From assembly GCA_964531025.1 (NCBI GenBank), contig CAZHDY010000001.1, forward strand, positions 372,001 through 436,000: a stretch of 64,000 bases of DNA, written 5' to 3'. Positions 27,048 through 35,398 of this stretch are shown here, piece by piece. Under the pieces are notes generated by a model. The model was not told the origin of the DNA. It saw only the letters and a program-made list of their open reading frames with translations, and ran no database searches. Position 1 is the first letter of the stretch. The number at the start of each line of letters is the position of its first letter. A program made the translations under genes and the position numbers. Origin of the DNA: CALMEC01 sp964531025 (GTDB lineage: Bacteria > Actinomycetota > Thermoleophilia > Miltoncostaeales > Miltoncostaeaceae).

Positions 27048-27078
27048 GGAATGCCAGGTGTCTGACACGAGGCTTTCC
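27048..27078 (+). repeat. 31-nt palindromic element, copy 3 (mixed arms)
   Basis: Left arm GGAATGCCAG, core GTGTC-T-GACAC, right arm GAGGCTTTCC. The left arm is of the GGAAT type and the right of the TTTCC type, so the outer pairs match less well. This suggests recombination between subtypes. Its centre is 97 nt from that of copy 2. Confidence 0.92.
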
Positions 27079-27223
27079 CGCGCCCCCGAGACGAGAACCA
27101 CCACGGCCAGTCACCACGTCGAACGCTTCATACGAAAAACGAAAGCAACACTTAGAAACATTGTGTTTCGCCCACTTTTGGTCGATGTGACAGAGGCATG
27201 GACACAACTCGAAGGCCAGATCG

Positions 27224-29668
27224 ATGACGCTAAGGAACCACCTCACCGCTGCGGCGATCCTCACGGCGATTCTCGCCGCCGGGACAGCGAACGCCGCTGA
27301 CATCCACGTCGACGGAAGCGGGACCGATGCCCCCGCATGCGGAGTCAGCCCGGCCGCGGCGTGCGCGACGATCCAGTACGCGATCACGACTCGCGCCGTC
27401 AACGACGACAGGATCATCGTCGCACCCGGCGTGTACGAGGTCGCGGCTCAGAGCCACCCGACGAACCCGATGATCAGCGTCAACAAGCGCGTGCAGGTCC
27501 TGGGCGCACAGGCTGGCGTCGATGCCCGTTCGCGGACCTTCGACGAAGCCTCCGAGTCGGTAATCCAGGGGACGTCCACCAACGGCCTCGTCTACATCAG
27601 CGCGGCGGGCGCCACGTTCGACGGCTTCACAGTGCGCGGCAACACGCGCGAACGCGGCCTGGCGGTCAACGGCGCCAACGCGAACGACATCACCGTTCAG
27701 AACACGATCTTCACGAACAACCGGTACGGGATGACCCTCGGGAGCCGGCCGGGTCCGACGACGGTGATCCGACGGAACCTCTTCAAGGAGAACAACAACC
27801 ACGGCGGCGTCGCAGGCCTCTACGGGCGCGGAATCTACGGCGACACGGGCATCAACGACACCGAGATCGTCGACAACGCGTTCGAGGGTCACATGGGCAG
27901 CTCGATGTCGCTGGACGAGACCTTCGCCACCGACCTCGGCCTTCCCGGCACGCCGGTCGGTACCGGCAGCAGGAACCTGGTCATCGCACGCAACAGCTTC
28001 ACCGGAATCGGTGCGGCGATGAGCCTCATCAAGATCCACGATGTCACCGTCGCCGACAACACCATCCACGTGACCGGCGAGCTCCGCGACGCCATCATGC
28101 TGAGCGGCGCGACCAAGAACGTCGAGATCACCGGCAACACCATCACCCGCACCGGGCGTGACGGCGTCCGGATCGATCGGTACGTCGACGGCAATCATGA
28201 CCCCGTCGCCAACCGCGAGATCCGCATCGTCGGCAACTCGATCAGCGGGACAGGATCGAACTCGCCGGGTGCGGCCGTCCACACCGTCCGCGACACGTCG
28301 GGTGGCGACAGCGTCGATGACACGGTCATCGTCCGGGCGAACCGCATCGTCGGCAACGCTCTCGGCGTCTACAACGGTGACGGGTCACCCGTCGATGCCC
28401 GCCACAATTGGTGGGGATGCAACGCGGGCCCCGGCACCGAGGGGTGCGACCGCGTCGCCGGGGGCAACATCGACGCCTCTCCATGGCTGGTCCTCCGCAT
28501 GACGGCGTATCCCATCCCCGCGAGTCCCAACGCCTCGTCCACCGCGAAGGCCGTCCTCACCACCGACAGCGACGGCGACTCGGTGACGTTTCCCGACTTC
28601 CCGGCTCAGCCGGTCGCCTTCTCCGTGACGGGAGGCGCCACTCTGCAGAACAGCGCCGGCACGCTGGATGCGGTCGCGACCCTGACCAACCTGCTCACCC
28701 TCGGCGGTACCCCGGGTCCCTGGAGCGCATCCGTGACACTCGACAACGCGACCGCCACCGTGGTGGGCACGGCCGTCGCGCCCGGTGAGCCGGCCGCGCC
28801 GACGGTTCCGTCGACGCCGACGTCGCCGGGCCCCTCCGCTCCGGCACCGCGGACGACGACCTGCCCGATCACCGACCGGACCCCGCCGTCCGTCGAGGTG
28901 ACGGCGTCGAAGCCGCTTCAGCGGGACATCCTCGCGCGTCGGCCGATCGTCGCGAGGATCGCACTCAGCGAGCGTGCCCGCGTGAGCGGAAGCCTCCAGA
29001 TGTGGGTCACCACCCCGGCACGTTTCCCGGGTCAGGACCGTGTCCTCATCAAGGTCACCATCGGCAACGCCGCCACCGTCATCCGGCCCGATGGCACGAG
29101 CGTGATGCGCATCGTCCCGACGAAGGCCGGCGTCGCCTCGGTCCGCGCCGCACTCCGCAAGCCCGGTGCCCGCGCCAACGGCTGGCGGATCGTGGGCATG
29201 GCCACCGACACCACCGGGAACACCCGGGCGTACTGGAAGGTCCTGGGAGGACGCACCGTGCAGTCGGTCATCCCTCCCGATGCCTGCCGTCTGTCGCGGG
29301 CCGACGTGACCGCCCCGCGTGCATCGGTGACCGCTCCGGCGACCACGCTCGCCACGGTGCGCGGTGCGACGCCCGTCCGCGCGACGCTTCGCCTGAACGA
29401 GTCGGCCACCGTGTCGGGACTCCTCGTCGTTCGAATCGCCCTGCGTGATGGACGTACCGTGCCGGTGCTCGTCGGAAGCGTCCGCGCCGCGTCTCATCCC
29501 ACGGGCACCAGCACCCTGGTGCTCACACCGCATCGCGCGGGCATCGCATCGATCGACGGCCTGCTCCGACGCCCAGGATCACGCATGGTCGACTGGCGCA
29601 TCAACGGAACGGCGACCGACGCGGCGACGAACCGCTCGAACTTCACCACTCGACTCGTCGTGCGCTGA
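27224..29668 (+). CDS. secreted right-handed parallel beta-helix protein
   Basis: An 814-residue exported protein. The signal peptide MTLRNHLTAAAILTAILAAG is followed by TANA and cleavage before ADIHVDGSGTD. Residues of about 30-410 are pectate-lyase-like beta-helix coils: DRIIVAPGVYEV, repeated short coils with N-ITG-NTIT type turns, and DARHNWWGCNAGPG, a usual end of NosD/Omp-type helices. A Pro/Ser/Thr linker (about 525-550) leads to two related beta domains that begin DRTPPSVEV and DVTAPRASV. GAAGG is 8 nt before the ATG. It lies on the opposite strand to the dcw genes, between murD and the transposase. It is probably a surface or matrix protein; the ligand is unknown. Confidence 0.88.
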   Translation: MTLRNHLTAAAILTAILAAGTANAADIHVDGSGTDAPACGVSPAAACATIQYAITTRAVNDDRIIVAPGVYEVAAQSHPTNPMISVNKRVQVLGAQAGVDARSRTFDEASESVIQGTSTNGLVYISAAGATFDGFTVRGNTRERGLAVNGANANDITVQNTIFTNNRYGMTLGSRPGPTTVIRRNLFKENNNHGGVAGLYGRGIYGDTGINDTEIVDNAFEGHMGSSMSLDETFATDLGLPGTPVGTGSRNLVIARNSFTGIGAAMSLIKIHDVTVADNTIHVTGELRDAIMLSGATKNVEITGNTITRTGRDGVRIDRYVDGNHDPVANREIRIVGNSISGTGSNSPGAAVHTVRDTSGGDSVDDTVIVRANRIVGNALGVYNGDGSPVDARHNWWGCNAGPGTEGCDRVAGGNIDASPWLVLRMTAYPIPASPNASSTAKAVLTTDSDGDSVTFPDFPAQPVAFSVTGGATLQNSAGTLDAVATLTNLLTLGGTPGPWSASVTLDNATATVVGTAVAPGEPAAPTVPSTPTSPGPSAPAPRTTTCPITDRTPPSVEVTASKPLQRDILARRPIVARIALSERARVSGSLQMWVTTPARFPGQDRVLIKVTIGNAATVIRPDGTSVMRIVPTKAGVASVRAALRKPGARANGWRIVGMATDTTGNTRAYWKVLGGRTVQSVIPPDACRLSRADVTAPRASVTAPATTLATVRGATPVRATLRLNESATVSGLLVVRIALRDGRTVPVLVGSVRAASHPTGTSTLVLTPHRAGIASIDGLLRRPGSRMVDWRINGTATDAATNRSNFTTRLVVR

Positions 29669-29673
29669 GCTTG

Positions 29674-29698
29674 GGCCCCGGGTTCATGCCCCGGGGCC
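29674..29698 (+). terminator. hairpin after the beta-helix gene
   Basis: GGCCCCGGG and CCCGGGGCC form a 9-bp GC stem with a 7-nt loop just after the stop. A second small hairpin (CCGCG-att-CGCGG) follows. Confidence 0.6.
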
Positions 29699-29727
29699 GT
29701 CCGCGATTCGCGGCCGACGCGCACTCC

Positions 29728-29758
29728 GGAATGCCATGTGTCTGACACCTGATATTCC
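29728..29758. repeat. 31-nt palindromic element, copy 4
   Basis: GGAATGCCAT, core GTGTC-T-GACAC, CTGATATTCC. The outer GGAAT/ATTCC pair is kept. Its centre is 97 nt from that of copy 5. Confidence 0.92.
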
Positions 29759-29823
29759 CACCCACAGGAAGGCATGCACGAAAAGCCCTTTCTTGCAGGT
29801 ATTTCGTACGAACGGGGGACAAC

Positions 29824-29856
29824 GGGAATGTCAGGTGTCCGACACCTGACATTCCC
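29824..29856. repeat. 31-nt palindromic element, copy 5 (perfect 16-bp arms)
   Basis: GGGAATGTCAGGTGTC and its exact complement flank a single C. This is the only perfect palindrome of the family. It lies between the convergent ends of the beta-helix gene and murD and could stop transcription from both sides. Confidence 0.94.
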
Positions 29857-29892
29857 CGGCTCTCCCGAGCCACGGCGCGGCACCCTCGACGA

Positions 29893-31182
29893 TCAGTCCC
29901 CCAGCACCGCCGCGCGGAAAGCCCGACCGCGTTCCTCGAAGCTTCCGAACTGGTCGAAGCTCGTGCACGCCGGGGCGAGCAGCACCACGTCGCCGGGTCG
30001 AGCGGCCTCTCGGGCGTCGGCCACGGCCTGAGTGATGGTGCCGGACCGCACGACGGCGATCCCCTCCCGCGCGAACGCCGTTCCCATCTCGTCGGCGGCC
30101 TCGCCCACTCCGTATGCGGCCACGACGCGATCATGGGCACGCGCCGCCAACGGGCCGAACGGGGTGCCCTTGGCACGGCCGCCGACGATGAGGTGCACAC
30201 GCTCCGGATAAGCGTCGAGCGCGGCCATGGCGGCATCGGGATTCGTTGCCTTGGAATCATTCACATAGGTCACGCCGCCAATCTCCGCGACGACCTCCAA
30301 CCGGTGTTCCACGCCGGGGAAGGTCGTGAGGCCCCGCGCCACGTCCTCGGCACCCGCATGGACGGCGAGGGCGACGGCCGCCATCGCGTTCTGCCGGTTG
30401 TGCGCACCGCGTAACACCACCCGGTCCCATGTCGTGATCAGACCGCGATCTGCATGATGGAGCCCTCCGTCCGCCCAGCAGATGGAGGTGTCGCTGCGGC
30501 GGTCGTCGATTGTGCGGAGGACGGCGCCTCCCCCACCGGCTCCGAAGTCCGGGGGTGCGATCGCCAGGTCATCGGCGGTCTGATTGGCGAAGATCCGGCG
30601 CTTCGCCGCGGAATAGCTCTCCATGTCCCCGTGACGATCCAGATGGTCCGGTGTCACGTTGAGGACCACCGCGGCCCGTGGATGGAACGCCTCGGCGACG
30701 CCCTCAAGCTGGAAACTGGAACACTCGACGACAAGCCAGGTGGTCACCGGAGTGGTGGCCACCAGGGTCGAGATCGGCGTGCCCTGATTTCCGCAGGCCA
30801 CGGCGTCGACTCCGGCCTCGCGGAGAATGTGGGCGGTCAGCTCGGTCGTCGTCGTCTTGCCATTGGTCCCCGTGATCGCGATCACCGGTGCCTCGGTCAT
30901 TCGCGCAGCGAGTTCGACCTCGCTGATGACGGGGATTCCGGCCGCGTACGCAGCGGCGACCGGTACGGCGCCCTCCGGGACACCGGGGCTCTTGACGACC
31001 AGATCGACGTCGGTGACGGCACCGGCGAAACCGGTGTGCACGTCGACGCCACGGCCGGCCAGGTCCGCCGCGGAGTCCGCATCACCCGAATCAATCGCCG
31101 TGACCTGCCATCCGCGATCCGCGAGTAGGCTCGCCGCGGCGCACCCGGAGCGGGCGAGTCCCACCACAAGCGCGCGACTCAC
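29893..31182 (-). CDS. murD: UDP-N-acetylmuramoylalanine--D-glutamate ligase
   Basis: Adds D-Glu to UDP-MurNAc-L-Ala with ATP. It has 429 residues. GLARSGCAAASLLADRGWQV is the N-terminal nucleotide-sugar fold, and SPGVPEGAVPVAAA follows. The ATP loop is AITGTNGKTTTTEL. NVTPDHLDRHGDMESYSAAK, FPGVEHRLE and YVNDSKATNPDA are MurD signatures. GTG 31182 overlaps the mraY stop (GTGA); the open frame continues upstream but antisense-like and non-homologous. In most bacteria ftsW follows directly; here two foreign-looking genes intervene. Confidence 0.97.
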   Translation of the reverse strand: MSRALVVGLARSGCAAASLLADRGWQVTAIDSGDADSAADLAGRGVDVHTGFAGAVTDVDLVVKSPGVPEGAVPVAAAYAAGIPVISEVELAARMTEAPVIAITGTNGKTTTTELTAHILREAGVDAVACGNQGTPISTLVATTPVTTWLVVECSSFQLEGVAEAFHPRAAVVLNVTPDHLDRHGDMESYSAAKRRIFANQTADDLAIAPPDFGAGGGGAVLRTIDDRRSDTSICWADGGLHHADRGLITTWDRVVLRGAHNRQNAMAAVALAVHAGAEDVARGLTTFPGVEHRLEVVAEIGGVTYVNDSKATNPDAAMAALDAYPERVHLIVGGRAKGTPFGPLAARAHDRVVAAYGVGEAADEMGTAFAREGIAVVRSGTITQAVADAREAARPGDVVLLAPACTSFDQFGSFEERGRAFRAAVLGD

Positions 31183-32180
31183 GGAAGACCTCGGAAGTAG
31201 AGCGTGAATCCGGTGGCCGCGAGCAAAAGGCCCAGGAGCCAGAAGCGAACGATGATCTTCGTCTCGCTCCACCCGGCCATCTCGAAGTGGTGGTGGATGG
31301 GTGTCATGAGGAACACGCGGCGCCGGTACCGCTTGAAGACGACCACCTGCATGATCACCGAGAGCGCCTCCAGGACGAACACGCCGCCGATCACGAGGAG
31401 CAGGATCTCCGTCTTCGTCATAACGGCCATTGCCGCGATGGCACCCCCGAGGGCATAACTCCCGGTGTCGCCCATGAACACGCCGGCGGGGAACGAGTTG
31501 AACCAGAGGAAGCCCAGGCATGCGCCCACCATGGACGCCCCGAAGATGGCGAGGTCCGTCTGACCGAAGATGGCGGTGCCCTCGGTCTGGCTGGCGACGA
31601 ACGCCATGCCGGTATACGCGAAGAGCGCCACGCCCCCGGTGCCCGCCGCGAGCCCGTCCAGACCGTCCGTGAGGTTGACGGCATTGGCGAACCCGCTGAT
31701 CACGAGGTAGACGATGATCGTGAACACGTAGGGGCCGACGTCGTAGCTGCGATCGATGATCGGGATCTGGATGGTGGTGGTGAACCCGGTGATGCGCACC
31801 GCCACCAGCACGAACACGATCGAGATGACCAGAAGGCCGAGCATGCGCCACTTACCGGCGAGCCCGCCCGAACGCCGATGCCACACCTTCATCAGGTCGT
31901 CGGTGAACCCGATGGCACCGCACGCGAGGGTGGTCGCAAGGACGAGCATCGCCTGGGTGCTGCGCGTGGACAGGATGAGGAACGGAATGGCGGCGGCTGC
32001 CAGGATGAGCACACCGCCCATGGTCGGGGTCCCCTGCTTCTGGGCGTGCGCGTCCGGGATGAGTCCCTCGGGCCGCACGAACTGGCCGACCTCGTTCCGG
32101 CGCAGCCACTCGATGACCTTCGGTCCGAGAAAGAGGAGGAGCGTGGTCGACGCGATGGCGGCGATCAGAATGCGTTCCAC
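31179..32180 (-). CDS. mraY: phospho-N-acetylmuramoyl-pentapeptide transferase
   Basis: Ten-helix membrane enzyme that makes lipid I from UDP-MurNAc-pentapeptide and undecaprenyl phosphate. It has 333 residues. GTPTMGGVLIL, the catalytic Asp pair in GFTDDLMKV, NAVNLTDGLDGLAAG, FMGDTGSYALG and the loop LMTPIHHHFEMAGWSE are all intact. The start is the GTG at 32180 with GGAGGTG upstream. It lies 40 nt after murF. Confidence 0.97.
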   Translation of the reverse strand: MERILIAAIASTTLLLFLGPKVIEWLRRNEVGQFVRPEGLIPDAHAQKQGTPTMGGVLILAAAAIPFLILSTRSTQAMLVLATTLACGAIGFTDDLMKVWHRRSGGLAGKWRMLGLLVISIVFVLVAVRITGFTTTIQIPIIDRSYDVGPYVFTIIVYLVISGFANAVNLTDGLDGLAAGTGGVALFAYTGMAFVASQTEGTAIFGQTDLAIFGASMVGACLGFLWFNSFPAGVFMGDTGSYALGGAIAAMAVMTKTEILLLVIGGVFVLEALSVIMQVVVFKRYRRRVFLMTPIHHHFEMAGWSETKIIVRFWLLGLLLAATGFTLYFRGLP

Positions 32181-32220
32181 GCGCCCACCTCCCTGCCGAC
32201 CTGGTCGGACGCTGCTCGGA

Positions 32221-33525
32221 TCACGCGTCTCCCGCCAGAACAGCTGTTACACGCTCGAGAGCCATGGATCGGCTTCCCTTCACGAGAACCGTGTCGCCAT
32301 CGTGGACATGTGACGCGATCGCGGTCAGCGCGTCATCCACGTTCGGATAGTGGACCGCGCCCTCACCGAAGCCCTTCACGTACCAGGCAGCACGGGTGCC
32401 GACGCCGACGAGAGCATCCACACCGCGCTCACGTGCAAGCTCGCCGACCTCGCGGTGGAAGTCCGCCTCGCCGCCCCCGAGTTCCATCATGTCGCCGAGG
32501 ATGACGACGTGGCGGCCGGGACGGCCGACGAGATCCTCGATCGCGGCCCGCATGGCGATTGGGTTGGCGTTGTAGCAGTCCTCGATGAGGACCCCGCCCG
32601 CGGCCAACCGGCGGATGTTCCCCCGCATCGCGGAGAGCTCGACGTCGACCGTGGTTCCCTCGGCGAGCGGTGAACCCAGCGCGATGCAGCAAGCCTCGGC
32701 GGCGGCAGCACACCGCAATTGCCAGGCTGTCGAAAGGTTCAACTTGAGATCGACGGTCGGACGGACTCCGAACCGCACTACCCTCACTTCATCATCGAGG
32801 GTTGGGATCAGAGCATCGAGGTACGGATCAGACTCGGGTATGACGGCGGTACCCTCTGCCGAAAGCGCCTGCACAAGCTCGAATTTCGCGGCGGCCACGT
32901 TTTCCACCGAACCAAGGAGCTCCAGGTGGACGGGACCGATCGAGGTGATACATCCGACATCCGGCGGCGCAAGACGCGCGAGCTCCGTGATCTGCCCCAT
33001 ACCGCGCATGCCCATCTCGACCACCATGACTTCGGCATCGTCGGACATGCTCATCAGCGCGAGCGGCACACCGATCTCGGTGTTCTGGTTGCCCGGTGTC
33101 CCCTCAGCGCGCAATCCGGCCGCCCGGAGCATGGCGACGAGGATGTCCTTCGTCGTGGTCTTCCCTGTCGCGCCGGTCACCCCGACCACACGGGCACCAC
33201 CCTTGGCGAGCGCCGCGCGACCCGCTCCCTGCAGCACTTCTGTGGGGTTCGGGGAGACGATGACCGGCTTGCCGATGGCCATGAACTCACCTTCGAGCCA
33301 GGCCCAGATCTTCTCGTTGATAACCGCGGCGGCCGCGCCGGCGCGAAGGGCATCGGGCGCATAGTGGGAGCCGTCCTGGGTCTCACCCCGGATACCGACG
33401 AAAAGGGACCCATCGGGCACGTTCCGCGAATCGACAGTCGCCCCGTTGATCTCCACGCTGGGAGAGCCGAACGGAAGCCGGGCTCCGGGTGTGGACTTCA
33501 GAATCTCGTTGACGGTCATCCTCAT
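32221..33525 (-). CDS. murF: UDP-N-acetylmuramoyl-tripeptide--D-alanyl-D-alanine ligase
   Basis: Adds D-Ala-D-Ala to complete the cytoplasmic pentapeptide. It has 434 residues. ATVDSRNVPDGSLFVGIRGE is the N-terminal substrate domain, GVTGATGKTTTKDI the ATP loop (Ala replaces the common Ser or Asn), and YNANPIAMRAAIEDL with ILGDMMELG are MurF signatures. The ATG at 33525 overlaps the murE stop (ATGA); a second in-frame ATG lies 6 nt later. Confidence 0.97.
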   Translation of the reverse strand: MRMTVNEILKSTPGARLPFGSPSVEINGATVDSRNVPDGSLFVGIRGETQDGSHYAPDALRAGAAAAVINEKIWAWLEGEFMAIGKPVIVSPNPTEVLQGAGRAALAKGGARVVGVTGATGKTTTKDILVAMLRAAGLRAEGTPGNQNTEIGVPLALMSMSDDAEVMVVEMGMRGMGQITELARLAPPDVGCITSIGPVHLELLGSVENVAAAKFELVQALSAEGTAVIPESDPYLDALIPTLDDEVRVVRFGVRPTVDLKLNLSTAWQLRCAAAAEACCIALGSPLAEGTTVDVELSAMRGNIRRLAAGGVLIEDCYNANPIAMRAAIEDLVGRPGRHVVILGDMMELGGGEADFHREVGELARERGVDALVGVGTRAAWYVKGFGEGAVHYPNVDDALTAIASHVHDGDTVLVKGSRSMALERVTAVLAGDA

Positions 33526-34991
33526 CTCAGCGTCTCCAGCACCTCGCGTGCCACCTCGCGATCGTCGAACGGCCGCACGACTCCATTGTGTTCCTGCCCG
33601 GTTTCGTGCCCCTTGCCGGCGATGACGAGCACATCCCCCCTCCGCGCGCCGGCAACCGCACGTTCGATCGCACTCCGGCGATCTTCATCGACGAGACGCT
33701 CAGCGCGCCCGCCGTCCATCCCTGCAACGATGTCATCGAGGATGCGTGCGGGGTCCTCCGACCGCGGATTGTCCGAGGTGACGATCGCCATGTCCGCGCG
33801 GTACGCCGCGATGCGCCCCATCTGAGGACGCTTTCCACGGTCGCGATCGCCACCGCACCCGAACACGACGAGGAGCCGCCCGCCTTCCGGTACCAGGCGC
33901 CGGGCCGACACCAGGACGTTATCCAGGGAATCGGGCGTGTGGGCGTAGTCCACAAGCACCTGGAAGTCCTGTCCGGCCTCGATGGCCTCGAAGCGACCCG
34001 GCACGCCGGAGAGGGCGGCGACACCACGGGCGACCGCGTCGTGTGGAAGCTCGAGGAGTTCGCCCACCGCAACGACGCCGGACACGTTGGACACGTTGAA
34101 GTGGCCGCGGAGTGAGCTCTCGATGGCCAGGGGTCCTCGCGGGGTGGCCATGGTCGCGGCGAACCCGGTGGTATGCATGGTGAGATCGGTGGGACGGACA
34201 TCCGCCGAGGAGTCGTCGACGGCGAACGTCATGGCGCCGGCCTCAGCCGCCAGTCGTCGTCCGTACTCATCGTCGATGTTGGTGGCGGCCGGAGGATCAT
34301 CGCCCTCACCCTCCGGTCGCAGGACCAGTGCTCGCTTGGCCCGGTAGTAGTGCTCGACGTCCGGGTGGTAGTCGAGGTGATCGCGCGTGAGGTTGGTGAA
34401 GAGCGCAGCGTCGAATCGCACTCCAGCGGCTCTGCGCTGGTCGAGTGCGTGCGACGAGACCTCCATGACACACGCCGTGTCACCGGCGGTGCGCATACGG
34501 GCCAGCAGATGCTGAAGATCGACGCTCTCGGGTGTGGTGTGGGTGGCCTTGACCACCTCGCCACCCACCCGGGCCTCGACGGTGCCGATGAGCCCGCTGC
34601 GAAAGCCGGCGGCCTCGAGCACCGAGTGGATGAGAAAGGCGGATGTCGTCTTCCCGTTGGTCCCGGTGATGCCGACCATGCACAGATCGGCGCTGGGATC
34701 GCCCTCCAAGGACGCCGCGATGAGCGCTGTCGCCAGGCGCGTGTCCGCCACCACGATCTGGGGCGCCGCAAGATCCAGGATCCGATCCACGATGAGCGCG
34801 GACGCACCGGCGGCGAGAGCCTGGGAGGCGTAGTCGTGGCCATCGGCGGCCACACCGCGCAGACAGGCGAAGATCGACCCCGGGCGGGCGCGATCCGAGC
34901 GGTAGACGACCGCGTCGATCGCGGTGTCGGCGGAGGCGGGCCCGTGCAGTCGCGCACCGGGGATGCCCGCCGTGAGCTCCTGCAGGGTCAT
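33522..34991 (-). CDS. murE: UDP-MurNAc-tripeptide synthetase, meso-diaminopimelate-adding
   Basis: Adds the third stem-peptide residue. It has 489 residues. The ATP loop is GITGTNGKTTSAF (Lys114), TTPESVDLQHLL and EVSSHALDQRR are family motifs, and residues 407-410 are DNPR, the motif that binds meso-diaminopimelate rather than lysine, so the wall is probably of the meso-DAP type. The open frame extends upstream through the repeat cluster, but homology begins at MTLQEL (ATG 34991). No ribosome site is seen; TACGAT ends 10 nt upstream, so this gene may start its own transcript. Confidence 0.97.
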   Translation of the reverse strand: MTLQELTAGIPGARLHGPASADTAIDAVVYRSDRARPGSIFACLRGVAADGHDYASQALAAGASALIVDRILDLAAPQIVVADTRLATALIAASLEGDPSADLCMVGITGTNGKTTSAFLIHSVLEAAGFRSGLIGTVEARVGGEVVKATHTTPESVDLQHLLARMRTAGDTACVMEVSSHALDQRRAAGVRFDAALFTNLTRDHLDYHPDVEHYYRAKRALVLRPEGEGDDPPAATNIDDEYGRRLAAEAGAMTFAVDDSSADVRPTDLTMHTTGFAATMATPRGPLAIESSLRGHFNVSNVSGVVAVGELLELPHDAVARGVAALSGVPGRFEAIEAGQDFQVLVDYAHTPDSLDNVLVSARRLVPEGGRLLVVFGCGGDRDRGKRPQMGRIAAYRADMAIVTSDNPRSEDPARILDDIVAGMDGGRAERLVDEDRRSAIERAVAGARRGDVLVIAGKGHETGQEHNGVVRPFDDREVAREVLETLR

Positions 34992-35001
34992 CGGCCGACC
35001 G

Positions 35002-35007
35002 ATCGTA
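35002..35007 (-). promoter_or_regulatory. candidate -10 box (TACGAT) for murE
   Basis: TACGAT on the minus strand lies 10 nt before the murE ATG. No -35 of quality is present at 17 nt. Confidence 0.35.
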
Positions 35008-35090
35008 ATACACCGCTGTGGACGGCCGACTGGCCGCGGCGCGACAACCGGGCACGACAAATCCGCGACCGGGCGTCCGACGAGCTCACC

Positions 35091-35121
35091 AGAAAGTTCT
35101 GTGTCAGACACCGAGCTTTCC
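35091..35121 (+). repeat. 31-nt palindromic element, copy 6
   Basis: AGAAAGTTCT, core GTGTC-A-GACAC, CGAGCTTTCC. It lies 100 nt upstream of the murE start. Confidence 0.92.
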
Positions 35122-35140
35122 CCGGGCGAGCGATTGACGA

Positions 35141-35159
35141 AGAAAGTCCTGCTCTTTCC
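35141..35159 (+). repeat. core-less derivative of the palindromic element
   Basis: AGAAAGTCCT runs straight into GCTCTTTCC. Left and right arms match the family, but the GTGTC-N-GACAC core is missing, leaving 19 nt in place of 31. This is consistent with precise loss of the centre. Confidence 0.65.
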
Positions 35160-35188
35160 CGATTTCGATGTCCGCGGAGGCAGCCGTC

Positions 35189-35219
35189 GGAAAGTTTTGT
35201 GTCCGACACAGAGCTTTCC
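35189..35219 (+). repeat. 31-nt palindromic element, copy 7
   Basis: GGAAAGTTTT, core GTGTC-C-GACAC, AGAGCTTTCC. Its centre is 98 nt from that of copy 6. Confidence 0.94.
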
Positions 35220-35300
35220 ATCAGCGGCGTATGTGGGGAGGGAACGACCGTCCCTGGACCGGATTGGCGAACCCCGGCCCGCAGCACGCGCCTGCACTCA

Positions 35301-35331
35301 GGAAAGTCTGGTGTCAGACACGGACCTTTCC
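35301..35331 (+). repeat. 31-nt palindromic element, copy 8
   Basis: GGAAAGTCTG, core GTGTC-A-GACAC, GGACCTTTCC. Its centre is 112 nt from that of copy 7. Confidence 0.93.
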
Positions 35332-35398
35332 AGGGCGGGGTTACGAACCGCAAAATACCTGCACCTGAACCACTTCCACCCCCGCGCCCATCAGCCTC

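Larger units (their letters stand above)
26847..27223. other. 377-bp intergenic region between the transposase and the beta-helix gene
   Basis: Divergent promoters are expected here. It contains palindrome copies 2 and 3 and, at 27121-27180, a stretch with 24 G or C in 60 bases, far below the surroundings. That stretch probably holds the promoter of the beta-helix gene, though no clear -35/-10 pair stands out. Confidence 0.7.

Noticed and set aside
25584..29892. A prophage, integrative element or composite transposon
   Set aside because: No integrase, terminal inverted repeats, target duplication or phage genes; only a single RAYT-type gene and one secreted protein gene.
31183..31851. An N-terminal extension of MurD
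   Set aside because: The open frame runs inside mraY and encodes Arg/His/Gly-rich sequence; the GTG at 31182 overlaps the mraY stop.
34992..35297. A longer murE reading through the repeat cluster
   Set aside because: The extra residues are low-complexity, encoded by the palindromes themselves, and MurE homology begins at ATG 34991.
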